From Oscillospiraceae bacterium (GTDB lineage: Bacteria; Bacillota; Clostridia; Oscillospirales; Ruminococcaceae), in contig JAETSQ010000005.1 in NCBI GenBank assembly GCA_021769525.1, positions 1 to 64,000 on the forward strand: DNA of 64,000 bases. The letters run 5' to 3'. The translations under genes were made by a program, and so were the position numbers. This document shows, piece by piece, positions 1-8,051 of the stretch (position 1 is its first letter; each line of letters starts with the position of its first letter). The notes under the pieces are model-generated. The model was given only the letters and a program-made list of their open reading frames with translations. It was not told the DNA's origin and made no database searches.

Positions 1-112
1 GGCGAAGGAAATGATGAACTACACCAAGATGAACGTGCTGGTGCAGTCCGCCCAGGCCATGCTGGCCCAGGCCAACCAGCAGCCCCAGTCCGTCCTGCAG
101 CTCCTGCAGTAA
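1..112 (+). CDS. Flagellin, C-terminal fragment (5' end outside window)
   Basis: The open frame enters from the left edge and ends at the TAA at 110-112, giving about 36 residues. The last residues, with AMLAQANQQPQSVLQLLQ at the very end, are the conserved C-terminal D0 helix of bacterial flagellin. In the family this helix pairs with the N-terminal D0 helix in the filament core and is the part recognised during export and polymerisation. Only the 3' end is visible, so length and variable domain cannot be judged. A strong terminator follows about 60 bases downstream. The call rests on the D0 motif alone. Confidence 0.9.
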   Translation, partial: AKEMMNYTKMNVLVQSAQAMLAQANQQPQSVLQLLQ

Positions 113-169
113 GCGGCGTAGTTTGTCCCAAGTTCTTACAAAACGCGCCCCGCAGGGGGTGCAGGCAAG

Positions 170-199
170 GGGGCCCCGCCTTATGGCGGGGCCCCTTTT
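170..199 (+). terminator. Rho-independent terminator after flagellin
   Basis: A perfect GC-rich stem, GGGGCCCCGCC (170-180) paired with GGCGGGGCCCC (185-195), has a TTAT loop and is followed by TTTT. Confidence 0.85.
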
Positions 200-219
200 G
201 TGCCTGTGGAACAAGATGC

Positions 220-248
220 TTGCAATTTGGGAAAAGACCTGCTATAAT
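220..248 (+). promoter_or_regulatory. Sigma-A promoter of the putative antitoxin RNA
   Basis: TTGCAA (220-225) and TATAAT (243-248) are separated by exactly 17 bases. No open frame with an RBS follows on this strand, only a short transcript region ending in a hairpin. This fits a small untranslated RNA antisense to the toxin gene. Confidence 0.7.
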
Positions 249-253
249 ATAGG

Positions 254-345
254 CATAAGGAGGCACTGCCGGTAGACGGTCAGCCCCCTAATGTTGCTAA
301 AGAAATAGCCGCACTAGTTTGGGCCAGGGCGGTTATTTCTTTTTG
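254..345 (+). ncRNA. Putative antisense antitoxin RNA of a type I toxin-antitoxin locus
   Basis: A transcript from the 220-248 promoter would start near 254. It would carry the GGCACTGCCGGTAGACGGTC segment and end at the hairpin 299-343, so it would be about 90 nt long. It overlaps the 3' end of the 29-residue toxin frame on the other strand, including its stop codon. This geometry and the conserved leader motif are typical of Firmicutes holin-like toxin loci with an overlapping antisense RNA. Both ends are inferred from the promoter and the hairpin. Confidence 0.55.
299..343. terminator. Bidirectional hairpin shared by toxin mRNA and antisense RNA
   Basis: AAAGAAATAGCCGC (299-312) pairs with GCGGTTATTTCTTT (329-342) with one G-U pair, and both ends are A/T tracts. 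It can terminate transcription on either strand. The toxin stop codon (333-335) lies inside the stem. Confidence 0.7.
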
Positions 346-422
346 CCAGCAAATGTGAGACATATGCTGATAACGCCGATGATGACCAGGCAAAACTGAA
401 ACAGTTCACCATATGTAACCAT
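333..422 (-). CDS. Holin-like small membrane toxin (29 aa)
   Basis: The minus strand encodes a 29-residue peptide starting MVTYGELFQFCLVIIG and ending in a Lys-rich tail (AGKKK). It has one hydrophobic segment (about residues 8-24). This is the pattern of the short putative holin-like toxin family of Firmicutes type I toxin-antitoxin loci, in which the peptide inserts in the membrane. A purine-rich RBS (GGAAAGGGGGG) precedes the ATG. A promoter lies about 120 bases upstream, and a small antisense RNA promoter faces it from the other side. A longer frame on the same strand (314-538) lacks family resemblance and was not used. Toxicity is inferred from the family only. Confidence 0.65.
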   Translation of the reverse strand: MVTYGELFQFCLVIIGVISICLTFAGKKK

Positions 423-543
423 TGCGCTCCCCCCTTTCCGGGTTTCCGGAGGGGGACAAAAAGTTTATATCCCTCCGGGAATTTGCCATAGGGAAAATTT
501 CCGGGGGGCCAACCGCCTATCGTTACTGGCAGTGCCATCTATA

Positions 544-572
544 ATTTTACCATATCCGCCGTGGTTCGGCAA
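544..572 (-). promoter_or_regulatory. Promoter of the toxin mRNA
   Basis: Read on the minus strand, TTGCCG (572-567) and TAAAAT (549-544) are 17 bases apart. The transcript would begin with GGCACTGCC. The antisense RNA also begins close to GGCACTGCC, so both 5' ends share a motif. The toxin ATG lies about 115 bases downstream. Confidence 0.5.
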
Positions 573-592
573 GATTTCCTGCAAAGAAAGAG

Positions 593-622
593 GGGGGCCC
601 CGCCTTTTGGCGGGGCCCCCTT
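593..622 (-). terminator. Terminator of the XRE regulator gene
   Basis: A perfect 12-bp stem, GGGGGCCCCGCC (593-604) with GGCGGGGCCCCC (609-620), closes a TTTT/AAAA loop. On the minus strand it is followed by a C/T-rich tract. It lies just downstream of the regulator stop codon. Confidence 0.7.
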
Positions 623-644
623 GCGTCTCTTCCCGGCAGGGTCC

Positions 645-911
645 TCAGACCACCTCCTTTTCCTCCGAGTCCAGCATGAGCAGGAAGAACCCCCGCACCG
701 TGCGGACCATCATATCGTTGGGGAGCATCGCCAGGAAAAAGATCAGAGTGACGGCGGAAAAGCCGCTCTTTCCCCGTTCCAGGTCGCCATAGGAGCGCGG
801 GGAAAGGCGGAGAAACGCGACCATCTGTTCCTGAGAAATTTTCGCCTCCTTCCGGGAATCGTACAGGATCTTGCGAAGATAGGGCTTGAGCAGGGATTTG
901 AACTTTCGCAT
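645..911 (-). CDS. XRE-family helix-turn-helix regulator (88 aa)
   Basis: The protein is essentially one helix-turn-helix domain. Residues about 19-62 (SRKEAKISQEQMVAFL, then LSPRSYGDLERGKSGF) fit the XRE/Cro fold, with the recognition helix around SPRSYGDLERG. A basic N-terminus (MRKFKSLLKPYLRKIL) precedes it, and the tail is short, with a hydrophobic stretch (FFLLML). There is no sensor or oligomerisation domain. An AAGGAGG RBS stands eight bases before the ATG, and a terminator follows the stop. It faces away from the kinase gene and lies next to the type I toxin locus, but nothing shows that it controls either. Confidence 0.75.
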   Translation of the reverse strand: MRKFKSLLKPYLRKILYDSRKEAKISQEQMVAFLRLSPRSYGDLERGKSGFSAVTLIFFLAMLPNDMMVRTVRGFFLLMLDSEEKEVV

Positions 912-1081
912 AGGTATGCCTCCTTAAATAGGTTCTTAGGAAAATTTTACCAATGTAGGAGGTTTACACCCAGGAGGCATACCGCCGGTTTTGGCGAAAA
1001 AATGAGAAAGAGGCGGAACTATATGCTCCACACTCGTAAAAGCAAATATTTTGACGTTCGGAGGCCCTGTCTGACTTTTTC

Positions 1082-1111
1082 TTGACACTTAATTGGGCGC
1101 GGTGATATAAT
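1082..1111 (+). promoter_or_regulatory. Promoter of the sensor kinase operon
   Basis: TTGACA (1082-1087) and TATAAT (1106-1111) are both exact consensus hexamers with an 18-base spacer. The kinase ATG is 68 bases downstream. Confidence 0.8.
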
Positions 1112-1178
1112 ATAGCATCCGATTTTATGCAATTTCGTTTCTCTTTTGAACCGAAGGCCATGAAGGAGATACAGCAGC

Positions 1179-3761
1179 ATGGAAAACTTAGGGTTAAAAG
1201 ATAAGTCCCGAAGAGGCGAGAAGAACAGGGGGCTTCCGCTGCTTTTTTCAATCATATTGGTTTTTTGTGTTCTTGGAGTCGTAGTCTTCATGGTCTCCCA
1301 AAGGATCTCCCAGGAAATGTCCAACTCCGCTATCCAGAATCTGAGCGAGAGCCTGGACCTGATCCGCTCTACCATTGAGGCGATCCTGAAAAACGAGGCG
1401 GAGTTCCAGTCCCTGGTGGCCCAGGAGGTCGCCAAGGCGGAAGACCCGGAGGAATACATCTATGCCTACGAAAAGAACCGGACGATGGTAAAAATATCCC
1501 TCATCATGGAAGGGAAGACCGAGGGCGTTTCCAATACCGGGGAGGCATTTTCCGAGGCGGGGCTGGATTTTTCCGCCGGCGGAACGGTGGCGGGCCTGCC
1601 GGTCTCCCAGTCCTATGTGAATTATATGGGGGACTGGGCCTACACCATCAAGTCCCCGGTGACACAGGACGGCCGGGAGATCGCCTCCCTCTACGTGGAG
1701 TATGTCTATGATTCCCTGGACCGCTCCCTTCCCGACGGGTTCTATAATAAGCAGGCCACTCTGTACATTATGGACGCGGAGAGCGAACGGTTCGTCCTCA
1801 AGCCCAAGGGGATGGGGATGCGCAGCGCGGGGCATCTGAACCTGGATGACTTCTACCGCGCCAACGATATTAAAGAGCCGGCGCTGCGGCAGGAGATCGA
1901 CATCTGCCTGGAGGAGAGCCGGAACATCCTCTTTGAGCACAACATCCGCGGCGAAAAAGCCCTCAGTTATATGTGGGCCGTAAATGACGGGACCATCTTC
2001 CTGGTGGGGTATGTGCCCATTGAGGCGATCCAGCAGGAAGGGCGCACGGTGAACCAGAATATCTTCTTCGTCATCGTGGTGATGCTGGTGGCCTTCTTCC
2101 TGTGCTGCACCCTGTACTACTTCAGCCAGCGGCAGCAGAACAGGCTCCGCCGGGAGCGGGAGGCGGAACGGGAGGTCCACAACCGGCAGCTGGCGGAGGC
2201 CCTGCAGGCCGCCCAGGTGGCAAGCGAATCCAAGACCACCTTCCTCTCCAATATGTCCCACGACATCCGCACCCCCATGAACGCCGTGCTGGGCTTTACC
2301 ACCCTGCTGGCCAGGGACGCGGAAAACCCGGCCAAGGTGCGGGAATATACCAAAAAGATCACGGCCTCCGGGCGGCATCTTCTCAGCCTTATCAACGATA
2401 TTCTGGATGTTTCCAAGATCGAAAGCGGCAAGGTGGTGCTGAGCTACGAAAAATTCACCCTCAGCGGGCTGATCGCCTCGGTGGATGCCATCATCCAGCC
2501 TATGGCCAAGGCCAAGGGCCAGAGCTTCCACGTGGATGTCACCGGCATCCGCCACGAGTACCTGATCGGGGACGAGACACGGGTGAACCAGATCCTCATC
2601 AACCTCCTTTCCAACGCCGTCAAGTACACTCCGGAAGGGGGGAGCATCTGGTTCCGCATCATCGGCCAGAAGCAGCGCTCCAGCCAGTATGAGCGCATCC
2701 GCATCGAGGTGGAGGACAACGGGTACGGCATGACGCCGGAGTACCTCACCACCATCTTTGACGCCTTTACGCGGGCAGAAAACAGCACCACCAACAAGGT
2801 GCAGGGCACCGGCCTGGGCATGGCCATCACCAAGAGCATCGTGGAACTGATGGGCGGGACCATCGATGTTTCCAGCCAGGTGGACAAAGGCAGCCTCTTC
2901 CGGGTGGAGCTGGAGTTCCGTGTCCCGGAGGAGCAGATCTACCGCGCCTTCTGGGAAAAGAACGGCATCACGGAAACGCTGGTGGTGGAACCCTCCCAGG
3001 AGGCCGGGGAAAATATCCGGGCGCTGATGGACGAATCGGGGGTGCGGACCGTGACGGTCCCCGGCACAGAGGAAGCCCTCCGGCTGCTGGAGGGCGGGGC
3101 GGCCTGCCAGCTGGCCCTTTTGGACTGGGATCAGCCGGGGGACAGCCTTTCCGAAGCCAAAGCGCTGCGCCGGGCCCTTCCCCAGGGGAGCCCCCTCATC
3201 CTGCTGGCGGAGGAGGACCCCCAGGGGGCGGAGGAAGTTCTGCGGATGGGGAACACAGGCATCCTTCTAAAGCCCTTTTTCGTTTCCGCCCTCCAGGAAA
3301 AGGTGCGGGAGCTGAAAGCCGGCCCGGAGGAGGCCCTCCCGGAGCCGGCGGAGCAGAACAGCATCGCGGGGATGCGCTTCCTGGCGGCGGAGGACAACGA
3401 GATCAACGCGGAGATCTTGGAGGAGATCCTGGGGATCGAGGGAGCCGGCTGCGTGATCGCGGAAAACGGCCAGCAGGCTCTGGAGCGGTTCCGGGAGGCC
3501 GGCCCCGGCACCTTCGATGCCATCCTGATGGATGTGCAGATGCCGGTGATGAACGGCCACGACGCCGCGCGGGCCATCCGGAAGATGGACCGGGAGGACG
3601 CCGGGAAGATCCCCATCATCGCCATGACGGCCAACGCCTTCGCGGAGGACGAGCGGGCCGCCCTGGAGGCGGGGATGGACGCCCATGTGGCGAAGCCCAT
3701 CGATATTGAGCTGCTGAAAAAAGTGATCCGGCAATGTGTGAAGGGGAAGGAGACAATATGA
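1179..3761 (+). CDS. Hybrid sensor histidine kinase with two receiver domains
   Basis: This is an 860-residue membrane kinase. A transmembrane helix (about 20-41) is followed by an extracellular sensor region of some 250 residues and a second helix (about 293-315). The cytoplasmic part has a HisKA helix (FLSNMSHDIRTPMN, phospho-His near 361), then an HATPase domain with N box (NLLSNAVKYTPEG, near 480) and G boxes (DNGYGM; GTGLGMAITKSI, near 545). A receiver-like domain (about 600-710) keeps the Asp (LALLDWDQP) and Lys (LLKPFF) but lacks the usual acidic pair. A second, intact receiver (about 730-857) has the ILMDVQMPVMNG phosphosite. There is no DNA-binding domain. The stop overlaps the next start (ATGA), so it is translationally coupled to a solute-binding lipoprotein that may present a ligand to it. 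Confidence 0.9.
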   Translation: MENLGLKDKSRRGEKNRGLPLLFSIILVFCVLGVVVFMVSQRISQEMSNSAIQNLSESLDLIRSTIEAILKNEAEFQSLVAQEVAKAEDPEEYIYAYEKNRTMVKISLIMEGKTEGVSNTGEAFSEAGLDFSAGGTVAGLPVSQSYVNYMGDWAYTIKSPVTQDGREIASLYVEYVYDSLDRSLPDGFYNKQATLYIMDAESERFVLKPKGMGMRSAGHLNLDDFYRANDIKEPALRQEIDICLEESRNILFEHNIRGEKALSYMWAVNDGTIFLVGYVPIEAIQQEGRTVNQNIFFVIVVMLVAFFLCCTLYYFSQRQQNRLRREREAEREVHNRQLAEALQAAQVASESKTTFLSNMSHDIRTPMNAVLGFTTLLARDAENPAKVREYTKKITASGRHLLSLINDILDVSKIESGKVVLSYEKFTLSGLIASVDAIIQPMAKAKGQSFHVDVTGIRHEYLIGDETRVNQILINLLSNAVKYTPEGGSIWFRIIGQKQRSSQYERIRIEVEDNGYGMTPEYLTTIFDAFTRAENSTTNKVQGTGLGMAITKSIVELMGGTIDVSSQVDKGSLFRVELEFRVPEEQIYRAFWEKNGITETLVVEPSQEAGENIRALMDESGVRTVTVPGTEEALRLLEGGAACQLALLDWDQPGDSLSEAKALRRALPQGSPLILLAEEDPQGAEEVLRMGNTGILLKPFFVSALQEKVRELKAGPEEALPEPAEQNSIAGMRFLAAEDNEINAEILEEILGIEGAGCVIAENGQQALERFREAGPGTFDAILMDVQMPVMNGHDAARAIRKMDREDAGKIPIIAMTANAFAEDERAALEAGMDAHVAKPIDIELLKKVIRQCVKGKETI

Positions 3762-5062
3762 ATCCGGTAAAACGACTGGCGGCGGCCTGCCTCGCGGCGG
3801 CCATGGCCCTTGGGATGGCCTCCTGCGGAGGCGATCAGGGGGGGAGCAAGAACCTTGTCCGGCAGGAGCAAAAGCCGGAGCGGGTGGTGAACCTTTTCAG
3901 CCCCATGGAAAAGACGAACCCCAATGTGGAGAATGTGGCCCGGAGCGCCTTTGACAGGACCATTGCCATGGCGGAGGAAGAGCTGGGGGTCTCGGTGGCC
4001 TACCGGACCTACACGGCGGAAAACTACCAGGATAAGACCTACGATGACGTATCCCTGAGCCGGGCGCGCAGCGATATGGACGACATCTACCTGCTGAACC
4101 CGGATGTCATCCAGACGCTGGGGGAAGAAGGGCGGCTCATGGACCTCTCCGGTCTGGAATGCGCAAAGAACCTGCGGGACATCGTGCGGGTGGCCAACAC
4201 GGTGGACGGCAAGCTGGTGGCCATCCCCCAGGAGATGGTGGCCTACGGCCTCTTCGTCAACAAGGATATGTTTGACCGGTACGGCCTGGAGCTGCCCAAC
4301 ACCCCGGAGGAGTTTTTGAACTGCTGCGAGGTGTTCCAACAAAACGGCATCGAAACACCGGTGGGGGCCAACCGCTGGTGGCTGGAGATCTTCGTGCTGG
4401 CCCAGGCCTATGCCGACCTGTACAACGGCGGGAACACCGCGGAGGAGATCGCGGCCCTGAACAGCGGCGAAAAGAAATACAGCGACTATATGCGCCCTGG
4501 GTTCGAGTTCCTTCAGGAGATGATCGACAAAGGGTATATCGACGCGGAAAAAGCCCTGGTCAGCGAAGCCATCGAAGGGGAGGGGCCGGATTTCCTGGCC
4601 CAAAAGACCCCCATCGTCATGGCCTACTGGGGGGCCGCCAATACCGAGACCGCCTATGGCGCCACGGATTTTGAGATGCAGGTGATCGGCCTGCCCAGCA
4701 GCCGGGGCCAGATGCCGGTGATGCCCACAACGGGCCTGGCGGTGGGCGTGAACAGCGAGCACGCGGAGGATGCCATGGCTACGCTGGATGTCATCCTCTC
4801 GGATGAGGCTCTCCAGCTCTACACCGAGGTGAACCGGGTCATTTCCTCCTCCAAGAATGTAAAGGCGGACTGTGTCCCCGCCCTGAAGCCGCTGAATGCC
4901 CGGATCGAGGAAAATGTCTATGTCCTGGGCTCCAACGCCGGGATGAAGGTGGAGCAGTGGGGGAACACCTGCCTTATCGTCCGGGAGCTGCTGGGAGGCG
5001 CCACGGTGGATGAGTGCATGGCCGCCTTTGATAAGCTCCAGGAGGAGTCCCTGAGCCGGTAG
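3758..5062 (+). CDS. Extracellular solute-binding lipoprotein, family 1 (orphan)
   Basis: This is a 434-residue secreted lipoprotein. It has a basic N-terminus (MNPVKR), a hydrophobic stretch and a lipobox ending MASC, so it should be anchored by the cysteine at about residue 27. The rest resembles family 1 (MalE-like, sugar-type) ABC substrate-binding proteins, for example in the central VAIPQEMVAYGLFVNKDMF segment. I chose the ATG at 3758, which has GGGAAGGAG just upstream and overlaps the kinase stop codon. No permease or ATPase gene is next to it. The coupling to the kinase suggests a sensory role, or docking to a transporter encoded elsewhere. The ligand cannot be predicted. Confidence 0.85.
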   Translation: MNPVKRLAAACLAAAMALGMASCGGDQGGSKNLVRQEQKPERVVNLFSPMEKTNPNVENVARSAFDRTIAMAEEELGVSVAYRTYTAENYQDKTYDDVSLSRARSDMDDIYLLNPDVIQTLGEEGRLMDLSGLECAKNLRDIVRVANTVDGKLVAIPQEMVAYGLFVNKDMFDRYGLELPNTPEEFLNCCEVFQQNGIETPVGANRWWLEIFVLAQAYADLYNGGNTAEEIAALNSGEKKYSDYMRPGFEFLQEMIDKGYIDAEKALVSEAIEGEGPDFLAQKTPIVMAYWGAANTETAYGATDFEMQVIGLPSSRGQMPVMPTTGLAVGVNSEHAEDAMATLDVILSDEALQLYTEVNRVISSSKNVKADCVPALKPLNARIEENVYVLGSNAGMKVEQWGNTCLIVRELLGGATVDECMAAFDKLQEESLSR

Positions 5063-5120
5063 GACCGGTCCTCCGGCGGCAGGGGAAAGCCTCCTTCCGC
5101 AAAAATCCTCGGTTTCCCTC

Positions 5121-5149
5121 TTTACACCCCGGTAAAACTGTGCTATAAT
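5121..5149 (+). promoter_or_regulatory. Promoter of rpsO
   Basis: TTTACA (5121-5126) and TATAAT (5144-5149) have a 17-base spacer. The transcript would have a leader of about 137 nt before rpsO. That is long enough for S15 autoregulation, which is known in several bacteria, but I cannot assign a known leader structure here. Confidence 0.75.
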
Positions 5150-5293
5150 ACATTCGCTGTCCGCCCCGGCTTTTGGGGAGGGGCAGCCCAAGCGACCGCT
5201 CCCCGGCTTGGGGGATCAGGGCCCGTTCAGCGGGCGCCGCCTTGCGCCCCTTGCTGAGAAGCAGGTGAATTTCTATAATGAGGTGAAGAAACT

Positions 5294-5560
5294 ATGCTGC
5301 TCAAGGAAGAGAAAAATGCCATCATGAAGGAGTACGCCACCCACGAGGGGGACACCGGTTCCCCGGAGGTGCAGATCGCCGTACTCACCCGCCGCATCAA
5401 CGAGCTCACCGAGCACCTGAAGGTCCACAAGAAGGATCATCACTCCCGCCGCGGCCTTCTGAAGATGGTCGGCCACCGGAGAAACCTCCTGGCCTACCTC
5501 CAGAAGAAGGACATCGAGCGGTACCGCGCCATCATCGCCCGGCTGGGCCTGCGCAAATAA
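5294..5560 (+). CDS. rpsO: 30S ribosomal protein S15
   Basis: An 88-residue protein of normal S15 length. It has the family signatures [17 protein letters not shown] in the N-terminal half and [20 protein letters not shown] in the 16S rRNA-binding centre. S15 binds the central domain of 16S rRNA early in 30S assembly. An RBS (GAGGTGAAG) precedes the ATG. The pnp gene follows after 245 bases, the common rpsO-pnp order of bacteria. Confidence 0.98.
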   Translation: MLLKEEKNAIMKEYATHEGDTGSPEVQIAVLTRRINELTEHLKVHKKDHHSRRGLLKMVGHRRNLLAYLQKKDIERYRAIIARLGLRK

Positions 5561-5805
5561 GAGCTGCCGGAAGGCAGGTGGCCTGGGGCTGCCTGCCTTC
5601 CTTCGGTGTATCGGAGCCCTCTCAGGGACCGCCCGGATCGGGCAAAACCGTACGTTCTTTGGCGAAAGGTGGTGGTTTAGCAGTTGCTCGATGGGACGAA
5701 AGCGCTTCGCCCCATGGAGCCATTGCTATACCGGACCGGCCGCCAAAGAGGGACGCGCCTTCTCCTCCCGCTGGGGAGGGGGCCAAAATGCTTTGGAGGA
5801 ACGCT
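5561..5805 (+). promoter_or_regulatory. rpsO-pnp intergenic leader with hairpins
   Basis: The 245-base gap starts with a strong hairpin, GGAAGGCAGG (5569-5578) with CCTGCCTTCC (5592-5601), that has no U tract. More complementary segments follow. In other bacteria this region is cleaved by RNase III and bound by PNPase for autoregulation, so a similar role is plausible. The open frame running through it in phase with pnp has no RBS and no family resemblance. Confidence 0.45.
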
Positions 5806-7917
5806 ATGTTTGAAAATTACCGTGTATTTGAGACCGAGTTTGCCGGCAGGAAGATCACCTTCGAGACCGGCAAGATGTGCTGCCTGGCCGGGGGCTCCGT
5901 GCTGGTGCGGTACGGCGAGACCACCGTGCTGGTGAATGCCACCGCCTCCAAGAAGCCCCGCGACGGCATCGACTTTCTGCCCCTCTCGGTGGACTTTGAG
6001 GAAAAGCTCTACTCGGTGGGCAAGATCCCCGGCTCCTTCCTCAAGCGGGAGGGCCGCCCCTCGGATAAGGCCATCCTCTCCTCCCGCGTGGTGGACCGGC
6101 CCATCCGCCCCCTCTTCCCCAAGGATATGCGCAACGATGTCACCGTGGTGATGACCGTCCTTTCCGTCGATCCCGACTGCCAGCCGGAGATCGCCGGCAT
6201 GATCGGTGCCTCCTTTGCCCTCTCCATCTCGGACATCCCCTGGAACGGCCCCATCGCCGGCATCAACGTGGGCCTGGTGGACGGGGAGATCGTCCTGACC
6301 CCCACCGCCGAGCAGCGGGCCCAGAGCGACCTGACCCTCACCGTGGCCGGTACCGATAAGAAGGTCTGCATGATCGAGGCGGGAGCCAAAGAGGTGGCCG
6401 ACGACGTGATGCTGGAGGCCATCATGAAGGGCTTTGCCGAGGTCCAGAAGATGGTGGAGTTCATCAAGGGGGTCCAGGCGGAGATCGGCAAGCCCAAATT
6501 CACCTTTGAATCCCAGGAGGTGGACCACGAGCTCTTTGAGGCGGTGAAGGAATTCGCCGAGGAGCGGGTGATGGCCGCCCTGGATACCGATGACAAGAAC
6601 CTCCGGGACCAGAACCTCCAGCCCATCGCGGAGGACATCCACCAGAAGTTCGACCCGGAAAACGAGCGCCCCGCGGTCATCGAGGAGTGCCTGTATAAGC
6701 TCCAGAAGTTCATCGTCCGCCGGTGGCTGCTGGAGGAGGGCAAGCGGGTGGACGGCCGCAAGATGGACGAGATCCGTCCCCTGGCCGCCGAAGTGGGCAT
6801 CATCCCCCGCGTCCACGGCTCCGGTATGTTCACCCGCGGCCAGACCCAGGTACTCACCATCGCCACCCTGGGCACCATCAAGGAATCCCAGCTGCTGGAC
6901 GGCATCGACGGCGAGACCACCAAGCGGTATATGCACCAGTACAACTTCCCCTCCTACTCGGTGGGGGAGACCCGCCCCAGCCGCGGCCCCGGCCGCCGGG
7001 AGATCGGCCACGGCGCCCTGGCGGAGCGGGCCCTGGAGCCGGTGCTCCCCTCGGTGGAGGAGTTCCCCTACTCCCTGCGCCTGGTCTCCGAGGTGCTGTC
7101 CAGTAACGGCTCCACCTCCCAGGGCTCCATCTGCGGCTCCACCCTGGCGCTGATGGATGCCGGCGTCCCCATCAAGGCCCCGGTGGCCGGCATCTCCTGC
7201 GGCCTCATCACCGCCGAGGACGGCTCCTGGAAGACCATGGTGGACATCCAGGGCCTGGAGGACTTCTTCGGGGATATGGACTTCAAGGTGGGCGGCACCC
7301 ACAAGGGCATCACCGCCATCCAGATGGATCTGAAGATCGACGGTCTGACCCCGGAGATCATCGCCGAGGCCTTCAAAAAGACCCACGCCGCCCGCGACTA
7401 TATCCTGGATGAGATCATCCTGAAGGCCATCCCCGCCCCCCGTCCGGAGCTCTCCAAGTACGCCCCCAAGATGCTCACCCTGAAGATCGACCCGGACAAG
7501 ATCCGGGAGGTCATCGGCTCCGGCGGCAAGGTCATCCAGAAGATCTGCGCCGAGTGCAACGTGAAGATCGACATCGAGGACGACGGCCACGTTTTCGTCT
7601 CCTCCATCGATATTGATGACGCCCGCCGCGCCGTTACCGTCATCGAGACCATCGTCAACGACCCGGAGATCGGCGCCATCTACAAGGGCGTGGTCACCCG
7701 GCTGATGAACTTCGGCGCCTTTGTGGAGATCGCCCCCGGCAAGGAGGGCCTGGTCCACATCTCCAAGCTGGACGAGCGCCGGGTGGAGAAGGTGGAGGAC
7801 GTGGTGGCCCCCGGCGACGAGATCCTGGTGATGGTCACCGAGATCGACCAGCAGGGCCGTATCAACCTCTCCAGACGGGATGCCCTGGCCGCCATGGCCA
7901 AGCGCAACCGCTCCTGA
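5806..7917 (+). CDS. pnp: Polyribonucleotide nucleotidyltransferase (PNPase)
   Basis: This is a 703-residue phosphorolytic 3'-5' exoribonuclease that releases nucleoside diphosphates from RNA. It works as a trimer and in mRNA decay. Two RNase PH-like domains are visible: the first from the N-terminus (GKIPGSFLKREGRPSD), the second near 315-545 with GQTQVLTIATLG and the MDFKVGGTHKGITAIQMD catalytic region. A KH domain (KIREVIGSGGKVIQKI, near 565) and an S1 domain (GVVTRLMNFGAFVEI, near 632) follow. The start is the ATG at 5806 behind TTTGGAGG. The open frame reaches back to 5578, but that extension is not PNPase-like. The length is normal for the family. Confidence 0.97.
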   Translation: MFENYRVFETEFAGRKITFETGKMCCLAGGSVLVRYGETTVLVNATASKKPRDGIDFLPLSVDFEEKLYSVGKIPGSFLKREGRPSDKAILSSRVVDRPIRPLFPKDMRNDVTVVMTVLSVDPDCQPEIAGMIGASFALSISDIPWNGPIAGINVGLVDGEIVLTPTAEQRAQSDLTLTVAGTDKKVCMIEAGAKEVADDVMLEAIMKGFAEVQKMVEFIKGVQAEIGKPKFTFESQEVDHELFEAVKEFAEERVMAALDTDDKNLRDQNLQPIAEDIHQKFDPENERPAVIEECLYKLQKFIVRRWLLEEGKRVDGRKMDEIRPLAAEVGIIPRVHGSGMFTRGQTQVLTIATLGTIKESQLLDGIDGETTKRYMHQYNFPSYSVGETRPSRGPGRREIGHGALAERALEPVLPSVEEFPYSLRLVSEVLSSNGSTSQGSICGSTLALMDAGVPIKAPVAGISCGLITAEDGSWKTMVDIQGLEDFFGDMDFKVGGTHKGITAIQMDLKIDGLTPEIIAEAFKKTHAARDYILDEIILKAIPAPRPELSKYAPKMLTLKIDPDKIREVIGSGGKVIQKICAECNVKIDIEDDGHVFVSSIDIDDARRAVTVIETIVNDPEIGAIYKGVVTRLMNFGAFVEIAPGKEGLVHISKLDERRVEKVEDVVAPGDEILVMVTEIDQQGRINLSRRDALAAMAKRNRS

Positions 7918-8051
7918 GGAGAAAACACACCAAAAGTTTAGCGGTCATAGCGAGGGGCAGGGGGGCTTTCCTTCTGTCCCTCCTTTTGGAGCAAGAGAAC
8001 ATGACCGGAAATAGACTGTGGCGGCTCGCCGCCGGGAGGGAATGACGACCG

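Noticed and set aside
314-538. 74-residue minus-strand frame over the toxin locus
   Set aside because: It is out of phase with the holin-like peptide, which matches a known family and has its own RBS and stop inside the hairpin.
5056-5080. Palindrome at the stop of the binding-protein gene
   Set aside because: GCCGG/CCGGC and AGGACC/GGTCCT arms pair, but there is no T tract; it may be a weak terminator or chance in GC-rich DNA.
5578-5805. N-terminal extension of PNPase by 76 residues
   Set aside because: The frame is open, but the added residues are not PNPase-like, and a good RBS stands directly before the ATG at 5806.
5677-7758. 693-residue open frame on the minus strand across pnp
   Set aside because: It mirrors the codon bias of pnp on a GC-rich third position, is low in complexity, has no RBS and resembles no family. 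Similar long minus-strand frames lie opposite clpB, lon, nrdD, tig-clpP-clpX and yfhO.
7918-8051. Possible terminator between pnp and the barnase gene
   Set aside because: GGTCAT/ATGACC arms and an imperfect G/C stem can pair, but there is no clean stem followed by a T tract, so I did not call it.
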